Source: Collinsella sp. OM04-5
GTDB lineage: Bacteria > Actinomycetota > Coriobacteriia > Coriobacteriales > Coriobacteriaceae
Length of the DNA stretch: 64,000 nt
Assembly: GCF_003439125.1 (NCBI RefSeq)
Contig: NZ_QSUU01000001.1
Span: forward strand, 62,001 to 126,000
Reading direction: 5' to 3'
Made by a program: the position numbers and the translations under genes. The notes beneath the pieces are model-generated. The model was not told the origin of the DNA and did no database searches. It was given only the letters and a program-made list of their open reading frames with translations. Of the stretch, positions 15,237-24,561 are shown in pieces. How positions within the stretch are numbered: position 1 is the stretch's first letter; every line of letters starts with the position of its first letter.

Positions 15237-15782
15237 ATGATGTGGTTTACCGCCGACCTGCACCTGGGCGATACGAATATCTTGCACGACATGGATCGGC
15301 CGTTTGATTCGGTCGAGGAGATGAACCGCAAGGTCATCGATGCCATCAATGAGTGCGTGGCTGTGGACGACCGCCTCTATATCTTGGGAGACTTTACCTA
15401 TCGTTTGCCCCTGGCAGAGGCGGTGCGCCTGCGCGAGCGCATCGAATGCCAGAACGTGACGCTCATCCGTGGCAACCATGACAGCGACTGGGAAGATCCA
15501 GCTGCGCCCCAAATCTGGGAAGACGTGCGTGATTACTTGGAGGTTGCTCCCGGCTATGCCAAGGGCCATCGTCTGGTTATGAGCCACTACCCCATGCTCA
15601 GCTGGAATGGTAAGGCGCGTGGCGCCATCATGCTACACGGGCATATCCACAGCAGAGGAGACCGCACCAACGCTCGCAACCGCGATCGCGAGCGCCCCAT
15701 TTACCGCTACGATGTGGGCCTCGACGCCAACAACTACAAGCCCGTAAGCCGAGACCAGATCCTGAATTTCTTTGGACTGTAG
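15237..15782 (+). CDS. Calcineurin-like metallophosphoesterase
   Basis: The metal-binding motifs appear in order: FTADLHLGDTNILH (D-x-H), LYILGDFTYR (GD), IRGNHDSDW (GNHD), MSHYPML (H) and MLHGHIHSRGD (GHxH). At 181 residues it is a compact single-domain phosphoesterase of the type often annotated as a phosphodiesterase or hydrolase. The substrate cannot be inferred. GAGGGCATAGACG precedes tandem ATG codons at 15237 and 15240. A repeat hairpin begins 6 nt after the stop. Confidence 0.88.
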   Translation: MMWFTADLHLGDTNILHDMDRPFDSVEEMNRKVIDAINECVAVDDRLYILGDFTYRLPLAEAVRLRERIECQNVTLIRGNHDSDWEDPAAPQIWEDVRDYLEVAPGYAKGHRLVMSHYPMLSWNGKARGAIMLHGHIHSRGDRTNARNRDRERPIYRYDVGLDANNYKPVSRDQILNFFGL

Positions 15783-15788
15783 CTCGCA

Positions 15789-15825
15789 AACCGCCACGAA
15801 GGGGACAGGCACCTTTGTGGTGGTT
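15789..15825 (+). repeat. Hairpin repeat with GGGGACAGGC loop
   Basis: AACCGCCACGAAGG (15789-15802) pairs with CCTTTGTGGTGGTT (15812-15825) using two G-U wobbles that hold only on the plus strand. The loop GGACAGGCA resembles the AGGGACAGG loop of the repeats at 6171 and 29887. It follows the phosphoesterase stop codon by 6 nt. Confidence 0.6.
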
Positions 15826-15920
15826 CTGGCGCCGTAGTCATTCTGGCAGCGGCGCCTATTTTGTCCGCGCGGCGCGGTAGAGTGTAGGCGGTTGAAGTTT
15901 GCGTCCATCGAGGAGCTGCT

Positions 15921-17678
15921 ATGAACGAGATTAAGTGCCCGCATTGCGGCGAAGTTTTTAAGGTCGATGCGTCCGGCTATGCGGATATCGTCAAACAAGT
16001 GCGCAATGCCGAGTTTTCGCGCGATCTGGATGAGCGTGTGAGGGCAGTCCAGCGCGAGGGCGAGCAGGCGCTGGAGCTTGAGCGCTCGCGTTCGACGGCT
16101 GCCTTGCAAGAGGCAGAGTCTCAGCGCAACGCTCAGCTTGCCGAGCAGAAGAACACTGCGGAGCAGAAGCTGGCACAAGAGGTTGCCAAGCGCGACGCTG
16201 AGCTTGCCGAGCTGCGCGCCAAGCTCGAAGGCGCTGCCGCAGAGCGCGAGAGTGCAAGTCGGCGCGCGGCGGTTGAGGCCCGCGCCGATGCTCAAAAGGA
16301 GAACGCCGAGCTTCAGCGCGAGATCGACAATTTGCGTGCGCAGCTGGAGCGCAAAGATGACGAAGCCAAGCTCGTCGAGTCGGCGACGCGCAATGCCGCT
16401 CAAAACGATTTAGCTGCACGTGATGCTCAGATTGCTGAGCTGCAGGCCAGACTTGCCGCGGCGGACAAGGCCCAGGAGATGGCGCTTGCCGCCGCTGCGG
16501 CCGAGTCGCAGCGTGAGCTCGATGCCGCTCGCAGCGAGGCCGAGCGCGCGCTTGCTGACTATCGCGTGAAGGTGCAAGAGAAGTTTTCTGCCGCAAAGGC
16601 ACAGTCCGAGCAAGAGGCCGAGGGTCTGCGTGCCCAGTTGCGCGAGCAGGAACTGATGGCAAAAATGAACCTATCGGAGGCGGTCGCCGCGGCGGAGCGA
16701 GAGCGCGATGAGGCACGTGCCAAGCTGACGAGCGAGCTGGCGGTGCGCGATTCGCGTGAGGAACAGGCCCAGGCAGCCCACGAGCTTGAGCTTGCGCAGG
16801 CCAAGCGCGTGAGCGACGAGTTGATTCGCTACAAGGATGAAGAAATCGAGCGTCTTAAGGACATGAAGGTCCGCCTGTCCACCAAGATGGTGGGCGAGTC
16901 GCTCGAGCAGCACTGCGAGACCGAGTTTAACCGTCTGCGCATGACGGCGTTTCCCAACGCTTACTTCGAGAAAGATAACGATGCGTCCGAGGGCACCAAG
17001 GGCGACTTTATCTTCCGCGAGTGCGACGCAAGCGGCAATGAGGTCATTTCGATTATGTTCGAGATGAAAAACGAGAACGACGAGACCGCGACCAAGCATA
17101 AAAACGAGGACTTCTTTAAGAAACTCGATCACGATCGTCGCCAGAAAGGCTGTGAGTACGCGGTGCTCTGTACGCTGCTCGAGCCCGAGAGTGACCTCTA
17201 TAACGCCGGCATCGTGGACGTGAGCTATCGCTACGAGAAGATGTACGTGATCCGTCCGCAGTTTTTCATTCCCATGATTACACTTCTTCGCAACGCCGCC
17301 ATGGGTTCGCTGCGCTATAAGCAGGAGCTAGCGGAGTACAAACAGCAGAATATCGACGTCACGAACTTCGAAGCCAAGATGGAAAAGTTCAAGAACGATT
17401 TCGGTCGCAACTACGAGATCGCGAGCCGCAAGTTCCAAACGGCGATCGATGAGATTGACAAGACGATTAGTCATCTGCAGAAAACCAAGGAAGCGTTGCT
17501 GTCCTCCGAGAACAATCTGCGCCTAGCCAACAAGAAAGCCGACGATCTTACCATTCGCAAGCTCACGTGGGGTAACAAGACCATGAAGGCAGCGTTTGAC
17601 GAGGCACGCGGGGCTGCGCCAGAGACAAACGATGAGCCCGCCGAGGCGGATTCGTATGAGGTCGAGGATGCCGAGTAA
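15921..17678 (+). CDS. DUF2130 family coiled-coil protein with a nuclease-like C-terminus
   Basis: The protein opens with a zinc-ribbon half ([13 protein letters not shown]), followed by a ~300-residue Ala/Glu/Arg-rich coiled coil. The DUF2130 core then spans about residues 325-480: [57 protein letters not shown] and [22 protein letters not shown]. The D...E-x-K layout of the core resembles PD-(D/E)XK enzymes, so a DNA or phage-related role has been suspected, but no function is established. The length of 585 residues is on the long side because of the coiled coil. AGGAGCTGCT precedes the ATG. Confidence 0.85.
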   Translation: MNEIKCPHCGEVFKVDASGYADIVKQVRNAEFSRDLDERVRAVQREGEQALELERSRSTAALQEAESQRNAQLAEQKNTAEQKLAQEVAKRDAELAELRAKLEGAAAERESASRRAAVEARADAQKENAELQREIDNLRAQLERKDDEAKLVESATRNAAQNDLAARDAQIAELQARLAAADKAQEMALAAAAAESQRELDAARSEAERALADYRVKVQEKFSAAKAQSEQEAEGLRAQLREQELMAKMNLSEAVAAAERERDEARAKLTSELAVRDSREEQAQAAHELELAQAKRVSDELIRYKDEEIERLKDMKVRLSTKMVGESLEQHCETEFNRLRMTAFPNAYFEKDNDASEGTKGDFIFRECDASGNEVISIMFEMKNENDETATKHKNEDFFKKLDHDRRQKGCEYAVLCTLLEPESDLYNAGIVDVSYRYEKMYVIRPQFFIPMITLLRNAAMGSLRYKQELAEYKQQNIDVTNFEAKMEKFKNDFGRNYEIASRKFQTAIDEIDKTISHLQKTKEALLSSENNLRLANKKADDLTIRKLTWGNKTMKAAFDEARGAAPETNDEPAEADSYEVEDAE

Positions 17679-17701
17679 GGCATAGCGTATAGTGCAAAAG
17701 C

Positions 17702-17730
17702 GGGCCGCTGGCGATATTGCCAACGGCCCC
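17702..17730. terminator. Bidirectional terminator between DUF2130 and helicase genes
   Basis: GGGCCGCTGGC (17702-17712) pairs with GCCAACGGCCC (17719-17729) around GATATT, followed on the plus strand by a T-rich GTTTCATTTCGTT tract. The two flanking genes are convergent. Confidence 0.7.
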
Positions 17731-17756
17731 GTTTCATTTCGTTCCAGTATGTACGG

Positions 17757-20438
17757 CTAGTCCTCGATCAAATCTTCGATAAAGCCGACACGGTAGTTCT
17801 TGAAGATGACCTCGCCACCGTCTTGCGTGGCGTCCAGATCGACATCGCCCATGATGCCAAAGTCGTGGTCGCCATCCTCGTCGGCAAAGATCTGGTGCAC
17901 ATGCCATACGTGCGCGGTCTTCTCATCGGACTCGTCGATGGAAAACATCGCGGCGCTGCGGGCATCTCCGTCGGTGAGGATTTCCTCGTGCTGCTCGTGG
18001 TAAGCGTCGAGTGCTTTTTGCCAGCGAATTTCGCTCATGCCCCAGTCGTCGTCGAGCTCGCCCAGGTCGCGAACATGCTCGCGGGCGGCAAGGGTCACGC
18101 GGCGGAAGAGTGCGTTGCGCACCAACAGCGTGCAGCCGCGACGGTCCGCAACGACCTCGTCGATGCCCTGTGGCGGTGCGGCGTCGAGTGCAGCGGGGTT
18201 GCCGGCGTTCTCCCACTCGTCCACCAGGCTCGAGTCCACCGAGCGCACCACAAAGCCCAGCCACGAGATAATGTCGCGCAGGCGCTCGTCGCGCTTCTCG
18301 ATGGGCACGGTGCGGTCGAGTGAACGGTAGGCCTCTGCCAGGTAGCGCAGCAAAATGCCCTCGGAGCGGGCGATGCCGAGCTTTTGGATATAGCCCTTAA
18401 AATCGCTCGCGCTTTCCAGCATATTGCGCAGGACGCTCTTGGGAGAGAGCTGGTAGTCGTTGGCCCAGGGCACTTCCTGGCAGTACTTGTCAAAGGCGGC
18501 GTCGAGCAGATCCTCGAGCGGCTTTTCATAGGTGACATCCTGAATGCGCTCCAGGCGTTCCTCATATTCGACGCCGTCAGCCTTCATTTCGGCCATCGCG
18601 CGGTCGCGCGCGGCGCGCTCCTGTGCGCGCAATACCTGCTTGGGATCCTCGAGCGTTGCCTCGACCATCGAAATCAGATCCAGGGTATAGGTCTCGCTCT
18701 CGGGATCGAGCAGCTCCAACGCGGCAAGCAAGAACGGCGAGAGCGGCTGATCGAGTGCGAAGTCCTCGGGCAGATCGACCGTCAGCGCATAGTCGATGTC
18801 TGGTGCGGCGTCAGTCGGGGCGTCGGGTACGGGCGGCACCTCGGTGCGAACGACGACGCCGGAATCGATGAGCGTGGCGAAGATTTCGTCGGCGCGAATC
18901 TCGAGCTTAGCTTTTTCCTCGGGAGTCTGCAGGCTCGTCTCGATGAGGTCGTGTACGCGGGCTCGGGCATCGCCGCCCTGCTCGACCACGCTAATCACCA
19001 TGGAGTGCGTGATGCGTAGGCGCGGCTTAAGCGTTTCGGGCTGCGTCTCGATTAGGCGCTCAAAGGTCTGCTTGTTCCAGGTGACAAAGCCCTCGGGGGC
19101 CTTTTTCTTTTTAATCTTACGGAGCTTTTTGGGGTCGTCGCCCGCCTTGGCCATAAGCTTGGCATTCTCGATTTCGTGCTCGGGTGCCTCGGCGATGACC
19201 ATGCCCTCGGTATCAAAGCCCGAGCGGCCGGCGCGACCGGCAATCTGATGGAACTCGCGGGCGCGCAGACGACGCATCTTATAGCCGTCGAACTTGGTGA
19301 GTGCGGTGAGCACCACGGTGTGGATGGGTACGTTGATGCCGACGCCGAGCGTATCGGTGCCACAGATGACGGGCAGTAGGCCCTGCTGTGCCAGGCGCTC
19401 GACCAGTAGGCGATAGCGTGGCAGCATGCCGGCGTGGTGCACGCCGACGCCGCAGCCGAGCAAGCGCTTGAGGATCTTGCCAAAGGCCGTCGAGAAGCTC
19501 GTGCCCTTGGCCGCCTCCTTGATGGCCTCGCGCTGCTCCTTGCTGGCAATACCAAAGTTGGCGAGGGATTGCGCCGTCGCAAGTGCGGCGTCCTGGCTAA
19601 AGTGAACGATGTAGAGCGGGGCCTCGCCGCGGCGCATAGCGAGCTCGACGGTGCCCTCGAGCGAGGTCGTCACGTAGTCGTAGCTCAGCGGCACGGGGCG
19701 TGGGGCATCGACGACCAGATCGCACGCGGCGCCGGTGTGCTCCTCGAGTGAGGCGGCGATCGCGGTGACATCGCCGAGCGTGGCGCTCATGAGCATGAAT
19801 TGTGTGTGAGGCAGGGTGAGCAGCGGTACCTGCCAGGCCCAACCGCGATCGGGGTCGGCAAAGTAGTGGAACTCGTCCATGGCGACGCAGCCCACATCGG
19901 CATCTTCGCCCTCGCGCAGCGCGTCGTTAGCAAGGATCTCTGCCGTGCAGCAGATGACGGGCGCTTTGGTATTGATATGCGTATCGCCGGTGATCATACC
20001 GACGTTATCGCGGCCGAGCACCTGTACCAGGTCGAAGAACTTTTCGCTGACCAAGGCCTTGATGGGGGCCGTGTAATAGCAGCGCTTGCCCTGCGCCATG
20101 CCCATAAAGAGCATTCCCAGCGCGACGAGCGATTTGCCCGATCCGGTCGGTGTGCCCAAAATGACGTGATCGCCGGCAGCCAGGTCCATGAGGGCCTCTT
20201 CCTGGTGGTCCCACAGCTCAATACCGCGATTGCTCGTCCATTCAAAGAAGCGCTCGAAGGCCTGGTCGGGCGTGAGCCATGGTTCGGGCTCGCTGCGGTC
20301 TTCGGGCTCCCACCAGGTGGGGGAGAGCGCGCCGAGCGAACCGAACTCTGCCTCGGTTCCCGTGCCGCCCGAGAATGAGCTGGCGGCCCCGGCGCCGGAG
20401 ACGGTGCTGGCGACGGTATCTGTCGTAGTCTGTGCCAT
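17757..20438 (-). CDS. SF2 DEAD/DEAH helicase with DUF3516 C-terminus
   Basis: The helicase core has motif I (LGTPTGSGKSLVALGM), Ia (TAPIKALVSEKFF), II (AMDEFHYFADP, a DExH box), III (LMSATLGD), and motifs V-VI (VICGTDTLGVGINVP and FHQIAGRAGRSGFD). This is Ski2-like organisation. The C-terminal ~400 residues match the actinobacterial DUF3516 region (LDAAFDKYCQEVPWANDYQLSPKS). The first 65 residues are low-complexity. It probably unwinds structured RNA or DNA in the cytoplasm; the substrate is unknown. The ribosome site is weak (AGAGAAAG). A 119-bp repeat lies 123 nt upstream of the start. Confidence 0.88.
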   Translation of the reverse strand: MAQTTTDTVASTVSGAGAASSFSGGTGTEAEFGSLGALSPTWWEPEDRSEPEPWLTPDQAFERFFEWTSNRGIELWDHQEEALMDLAAGDHVILGTPTGSGKSLVALGMLFMGMAQGKRCYYTAPIKALVSEKFFDLVQVLGRDNVGMITGDTHINTKAPVICCTAEILANDALREGEDADVGCVAMDEFHYFADPDRGWAWQVPLLTLPHTQFMLMSATLGDVTAIAASLEEHTGAACDLVVDAPRPVPLSYDYVTTSLEGTVELAMRRGEAPLYIVHFSQDAALATAQSLANFGIASKEQREAIKEAAKGTSFSTAFGKILKRLLGCGVGVHHAGMLPRYRLLVERLAQQGLLPVICGTDTLGVGINVPIHTVVLTALTKFDGYKMRRLRAREFHQIAGRAGRSGFDTEGMVIAEAPEHEIENAKLMAKAGDDPKKLRKIKKKKAPEGFVTWNKQTFERLIETQPETLKPRLRITHSMVISVVEQGGDARARVHDLIETSLQTPEEKAKLEIRADEIFATLIDSGVVVRTEVPPVPDAPTDAAPDIDYALTVDLPEDFALDQPLSPFLLAALELLDPESETYTLDLISMVEATLEDPKQVLRAQERAARDRAMAEMKADGVEYEERLERIQDVTYEKPLEDLLDAAFDKYCQEVPWANDYQLSPKSVLRNMLESASDFKGYIQKLGIARSEGILLRYLAEAYRSLDRTVPIEKRDERLRDIISWLGFVVRSVDSSLVDEWENAGNPAALDAAPPQGIDEVVADRRGCTLLVRNALFRRVTLAAREHVRDLGELDDDWGMSEIRWQKALDAYHEQHEEILTDGDARSAAMFSIDESDEKTAHVWHVHQIFADEDGDHDFGIMGDVDLDATQDGGEVIFKNYRVGFIEDLIED

Positions 20439-20561
20439 GTGGTTGCTTTCTCTCGCGATTGTCCGCCAACTATTATGGCGTAGCGTCGCATCGATGCGTT
20501 CGCAGGCAAGAAAATGCAGGAAATGGGCGTTCTGCCCAGCCGTTTAGTGTAGTCGCTAGCC

Positions 20562-20680
20562 AAGTGAGTAGACTATTTGCGATATTGCGAGCACATGGCT
20601 TTTGCGTAAGGGCTCTACCTGCGGTTTTAGTTTTCGTTATGCGGGCTGTGCTTGGCTATTGCAAAAAAGTCTACTCACTT
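20562..20680 (+). repeat. 119-bp structured element, copy 3
   Basis: This copy has the same length, orientation and central 15-mer (20614-20628) as copies 1 and 2. It has diverged most between the conserved parts, yet the inner stem is kept: columns 27-34 (CGAGCACA) pair with 86-93 (TGTGCTTG), with G-C pairs swapped to C-G at 33/87. The gene-free stretch 20439-20747 holds only this element; the 123 nt on its left and 67 nt on its right show no other feature. Confidence 0.85.
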
Positions 20681-20747
20681 AGGTTTGAGGGCCGTTCGCT
20701 GGCGCCTATTTGTGCTTGTTTGCCGACGCCGCGACCATCAGAAGCCC

Positions 20748-21587
20748 CTAGGACTCCTGCGGTAAGCGCTTCTTGCCTTTGCGAGCACGGTTTCTAAAGT
20801 TCTCGACGGCTTCTTCCATGCCCAGGGGTACATAGGTGAGCTCATCGAGGTTATCGGGCAGGTAGCAGGCAAGGCTTTGCTCCTGCGCGCGTCCTACTGT
20901 GAGCTGTTCGTCGGTTGGCTGCGCTCCGGGCATGGCGCAAATGCCATAGACGACGGCACCCATCTCTCGCGTGCGGCATTCATATTCGGTCTCGGGATGC
21001 TCGGGATGGTCGCGGCGGACGTCATCACTTACCCAAAGCGTGTCGTAGCCCGCCGCGGCAAACTGTCCCAGGGCGTAGTCGCGCAATGGCTTGCTGTCGG
21101 TGCGCAGCGTAACGGTGGCGCCGTCTGAAAAGAGCGGGCGGTAGAGCATCAGATGGTCGACATGGACGAGTCGTTTTTTGGCGTACTTGGCCTTGGGCTG
21201 CGGCGTGGGAAAGTTGATGGTGATGGCATCGAGCTCGCCTGCGGCAAACAGCCGTGGCAGTGATGTGGCGCCTCGGGGCAGGACAAGTGCGTTGGTCAGC
21301 TCCTGCTCGCAGATTTTCTGTGCGGCATAGGCGATGCAGATAGGCTCCTGGTCCATGCCGATAAAGAGCGTGTTTGGCTCGCGGGCCGCGCGCTCTACAA
21401 GGTACGTTCCCTTGCCACAACCAAGATCCAGGTGAAGGTGCTCAAAAGGCTTGCTGCCAACTGGCGCGCAAGCCGCGCGCCAATCTCCGACATAGGCCTC
21501 GGGGTTCGTCTCAATCGCATCGGCGTAGCGCTCCAGGCGCTCCTCGAGCACAAAGTTCTTAGGCGTGCGGACGTGGACGGCTCCCAT
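20748..21587 (-). CDS. trmB: tRNA (guanine46-N7)-methyltransferase
   Basis: The SAM-binding LHLDLGCGKGTYLVERAAREP motif, an acidic FIGMDQEPICIAYAAQK loop and the family signature INFPTPQPKAKYAKKRLVH identify TrmB, which makes m7G46 in the tRNA variable loop. The C-terminus extends about 50 residues beyond typical bacterial TrmB and ends in a basic RNRARKGKKRLPQ tail. AGGAGCCTC precedes the ATG. Two further tRNA-modification-type genes follow within 6 kb (a Trm9-like methyltransferase and elp3). Confidence 0.93.
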   Translation of the reverse strand: MGAVHVRTPKNFVLEERLERYADAIETNPEAYVGDWRAACAPVGSKPFEHLHLDLGCGKGTYLVERAAREPNTLFIGMDQEPICIAYAAQKICEQELTNALVLPRGATSLPRLFAAGELDAITINFPTPQPKAKYAKKRLVHVDHLMLYRPLFSDGATVTLRTDSKPLRDYALGQFAAAGYDTLWVSDDVRRDHPEHPETEYECRTREMGAVVYGICAMPGAQPTDEQLTVGRAQEQSLACYLPDNLDELTYVPLGMEEAVENFRNRARKGKKRLPQES

Positions 21588-21705
21588 GAGGCTCCTTGGT
21601 CATAAGTATGGAACGCATAGCTGCGCGTTCCGTCAATGGTTTGAAAAAGGGTGGACATAGTTTGCCCGAAAGATGTGGTGCGGTCCGGCGGCGAGTCGTC
21701 GGTGC

Positions 21706-22578
21706 CTACAGGCGCTTGAGAATCACATAGCGGTTGAGCTCGCCGCTGCGACCGTCGGCATGGAAGCGCTCAAGCTCGCGTACGGGAACCTCGCCACTCT
21801 TGTAGAACGTACGTACGCCGCGCACCAGGTCGGTGATCTGCTGATCGTCAAAGTGATGGCAATAGCGGTAGGCGTGGCGGTCGTTTTGCCAGCCAATGAG
21901 GTGGTCGCCGGCTTCAAACTGCGCGGAATCGTAACCCTCAAACGGCGGGGTGAGTTCGGCGCGGGCTTCGGCTCGAACGGCCTTGCGCGCCATGCGCTCA
22001 TCGTTCATAAACTCCCAAAAGCTGATGGCGATGATGCCGCCTGGGCGCGTCTGACGTACCAGGGCGTCGAGCACGCGTACGCGGTACTCGCACGACGGCA
22101 CGTGGTGCATAAAGCCAAAGCAGACCGAGATGTCGGCGAGCGGGGCGTCGAAAAGCACGTCGGGTGTCTCGGCGGGGTTGAGCTTCATGAGGGCGTCGAG
22201 CACGTCGAGCTCCTGGAAGTGTAGGTTGGGAATGCGCAGCGCGTGGCCATGGGCATCGATGGCCAGGTCTTGGCACGAGTCGACGCCATAGAACTCAAAC
22301 GGGCAGCTGGCATCTGCCGAGGGGTTTGCCCCGTCGACGCCCTTGGCGGCAAGTGCGCCGCCGGCGGCAAAGTTCTCAAAGCGCATATTTCCGCAGGCAA
22401 GATCGAAGACGCGGACGGGATGCTCGATCGTGGCCACGTCGAGCTGCTCGAGCGCGATGTCCATAGTGCGCACCCAGCCGGGCCACGGGGCCTGGCGCGT
22501 ATCGGAAAAGGAGGCGGAGTGCTCGCGATAGAACGTATTGTTGAGCTGGATGAGCGATGAGGCGAAATCGCGGTTCAC
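21706..22578 (-). CDS. Class I SAM-dependent methyltransferase resembling Trm9
   Basis: The protein starts with LNNTFYREHSASFSDTRQAPWPGW, the N-terminal block typical of Trm9-type tRNA-U34 methyltransferases. It continues with a SAM motif (VRVFDLACGNMRFENFAA), an acidic DVLDAL loop, and the CFGFMHHVPSCEYRVRVLDALVRQTRPGGIIAISFW segment. Trm9 methylates the carboxymethyl group of cm5U34 made by the Elp3 pathway. I placed the start at GTG 22578, with GGAGGGAG about 10 nt upstream, against an open frame to 22713. elp3 lies 2 kb away on the other strand. Function in tRNA modification is inferred. Confidence 0.78.
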   Translation of the reverse strand: MNRDFASSLIQLNNTFYREHSASFSDTRQAPWPGWVRTMDIALEQLDVATIEHPVRVFDLACGNMRFENFAAGGALAAKGVDGANPSADASCPFEFYGVDSCQDLAIDAHGHALRIPNLHFQELDVLDALMKLNPAETPDVLFDAPLADISVCFGFMHHVPSCEYRVRVLDALVRQTRPGGIIAISFWEFMNDERMARKAVRAEARAELTPPFEGYDSAQFEAGDHLIGWQNDRHAYRYCHHFDDQQITDLVRGVRTFYKSGEVPVRELERFHADGRSGELNRYVILKRL

Positions 22579-22845
22579 GGCGCGGAACTCCCTCCGTTGG
22601 CGGTGCGGAATAAACAGTACGACCATACTACCGTTAACGCCGCAACGGGGACAACCGAGCCGCGGGTCATTGCTTTGTTTGGACACATTTCCGCAGCTCA
22701 TATGCACCCGCAACCGCCGGTTGTCAAAAATCTCACTAGAATAGGTGGCGTGCTTTTGGCGGTGGCGGATACATTTTTAACTGTGCAAGGCGCCTTAAGA
22801 ACAAAAACGGTCCGGCGGCACGGCTGGCATCACATAGGAGGAACC

Positions 22846-23568
22846 ATGAATGTAGAAACTGCGCAGCGGCTCGCCGACCTTCGTCGCAGCAAGGGTTTTA
22901 GTCAAGAGGGGCTGGCGCGAAAGCTGGGCCTGTCGCGTCAGGCGGTCAGTAAATGGGAGCGTGCGGAGAGTTCGCCCGATACCGAGAACCTGATCTCGCT
23001 CGCCAAACTCTATGGCGTGAGTTTGGACGAGCTCCTCAATCCGAGCGATGAGATCGAGGACGATATCGAGTTTGAGAACGAGGACCGCGCCCGTCAGCGC
23101 GAGGCCGAGGCGGCAGAGCGCGCCCGCACCCATGAGGCCGCGGCACGCGCCACCGAGGCGGCAACGCAGGCAAGTGACGCGGCAGCCAAGGCGGCGCAGG
23201 CGGCAAGCTGGAGTGCACAGGCCGCCAATGCCGCTACGGCGCAGGTGACGGGTGCCGGTGCGGCCGGCCCGACTCCGGTGAAGGGTCCGTTCCAGTCGTT
23301 CCCGTACTGGGCCGTGTGCTGGCTGCTGTTCTTTTTGCTGATGTTCCTGTTTGGCGCCGGCCCCTTTGCCGCGCTGATTTTCTTCACGATTCCCATCTAT
23401 CACTGGGTGGCACGTGCGCTCGATGGCGATTGGGCGCGCGGGGATATTCAGGTTGGTCCGGCGCCGGCGGTCGCTAGGACTAAGGGGGAGGACGTTTCCA
23501 CAGCGGTTGACGCTGACATGGCTGCCGCGACCACCGCTGAGTCGAGTGCCAAAGAAGGTGATGAATGA
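22846..23568 (+). CDS. XRE-family regulator with C-terminal transmembrane region
   Basis: Residues 1-65 are a standard XRE HTH (LADLRRSKGFSQEGLARKLGLSRQAVSKWERAESSPDTENL). An acidic segment and a ~60-residue Ala/Glu-rich helix follow, then two hydrophobic segments near residues 150-190 (FPYWAVCWLLFFLLMFLFGAGPF and AALIFFTIPIYHWV). ATG 22846 follows AGGAGGAACC. It overlaps the next gene, a DUF4097 protein, by 4 bp. HTH-membrane proteins paired with DUF4097 proteins often sense envelope state; the signal here is unknown. Confidence 0.85.
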   Translation: MNVETAQRLADLRRSKGFSQEGLARKLGLSRQAVSKWERAESSPDTENLISLAKLYGVSLDELLNPSDEIEDDIEFENEDRARQREAEAAERARTHEAAARATEAATQASDAAAKAAQAASWSAQAANAATAQVTGAGAAGPTPVKGPFQSFPYWAVCWLLFFLLMFLFGAGPFAALIFFTIPIYHWVARALDGDWARGDIQVGPAPAVARTKGEDVSTAVDADMAAATTAESSAKEGDE

Positions 23569-24464
23569 TGAAGCTCTCGCATGAGTCTAAGAGGCGCTTG
23601 GGCATTGGCATCGGAGCGTTTGTGCTCATCATCGGGCTTGTCTTTGGCATTTCGCGGACATTGATTCATTTTGATGGTCCGTGGGATCTCGACGATGTTG
23701 TATCCGGCTTGTCTGGTATGGGCGATGCGTTTGACGAGGACGATTCCTTGAATAGCGGTAACTATTCCGCTCGGCCTCAACAGCTTTCGAGCGAAACGTT
23801 TGATGCCGACGCGTTCACATCACTTGACTTGGACGTGACGTCGGGCACGGTCGAGGTCAAACACGTCTCCGGCGGGCCGGTGCGCGTAATTGAAAGCGGT
23901 CGCGTGGCAACGGGGACCGTCGCCTTCGATGCGGCAACCAAAAATCTGGCCGAGGTTAAGGGTTCTACGCTCAAGATTCGCCAGTTCGATTGCGATGACG
24001 AGCGCGCCATTGACCGCACGGTTACCGTCGAACTGCCGCGCGAAGTTGCCGATAACATGGTGGGCATTACAGCGAATGTAGGAGCGGGCGATCTGACGGT
24101 CACGGACATTGCGTGTCATGACCTCAGCCTGACGTTGGACTCGGGAGACGTTGAGTTTGCGGGCACCGTAACCGACACCTTGGATGCCGAGGTCGGTTCG
24201 GGCGATGTGGCGTTCGAGCTCTACCAGGCCCCCGCGAAGTCGATGGACGTAAGCGTGGGCTCGGGCGATGTGGAGATATCGGTTCCGAACTCTACGGGCT
24301 TTAAGGCGAGCCTCACCGTGGGCAGCGGTGACTTTGAGAGCGATTTCCTTCCGCTTGGCTACGATGGCGAGACCATATTGAATGCTGAATTCGACAACGG
24401 TGACAAGTCTGCAACGTATCGTTTTAAGGTCGGTTCGGGCGACATGTCGTTCGAATCGGTGTGA
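23565..24464 (+). CDS. DUF4097 (putative adhesin/beta-helix) membrane-anchored protein
   Basis: One N-terminal transmembrane segment (IGIGAFVLIIGLVFGISRTLI) is followed by a beta-rich DUF4097 domain with regularly repeating LDVTSGTVEVKHVSGGP, VGAGDLTVTDIACHDLSLTLDSGDVEF and VGSGDVEISVPNSTGFKASL turns. The domain lies outside the membrane. The start overlaps the stop of the XRE gene (ATGATGAAG), so the two are translationally coupled. A strong terminator follows. The ligand and role are unknown. Confidence 0.85.
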   Translation: MMKLSHESKRRLGIGIGAFVLIIGLVFGISRTLIHFDGPWDLDDVVSGLSGMGDAFDEDDSLNSGNYSARPQQLSSETFDADAFTSLDLDVTSGTVEVKHVSGGPVRVIESGRVATGTVAFDAATKNLAEVKGSTLKIRQFDCDDERAIDRTVTVELPREVADNMVGITANVGAGDLTVTDIACHDLSLTLDSGDVEFAGTVTDTLDAEVGSGDVAFELYQAPAKSMDVSVGSGDVEISVPNSTGFKASLTVGSGDFESDFLPLGYDGETILNAEFDNGDKSATYRFKVGSGDMSFESV

Positions 24465-24511
24465 CATGCGGTTTTCGGAGATCGGTGCATATAGGCATGC
24501 TCTTTGATGGA

Positions 24512-24549
24512 GGCGCCGGGGCCGTGACTGGCTCCGGCGCCTTTGCCTT
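24512..24549 (+). terminator. Rho-independent terminator after the DUF4097 gene
   Basis: GGCGCCGGGGCC (24512-24523) pairs with GGCTCCGGCGCC (24530-24541), followed by TTTGCCTTT. It ends only 12 nt before the elp3 start codon. A TACAAT at 24550-24555 right before that start could be a -10 box giving a leaderless elp3 mRNA. Confidence 0.85.
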
Positions 24550-24561
24550 TACAATGGGGGC

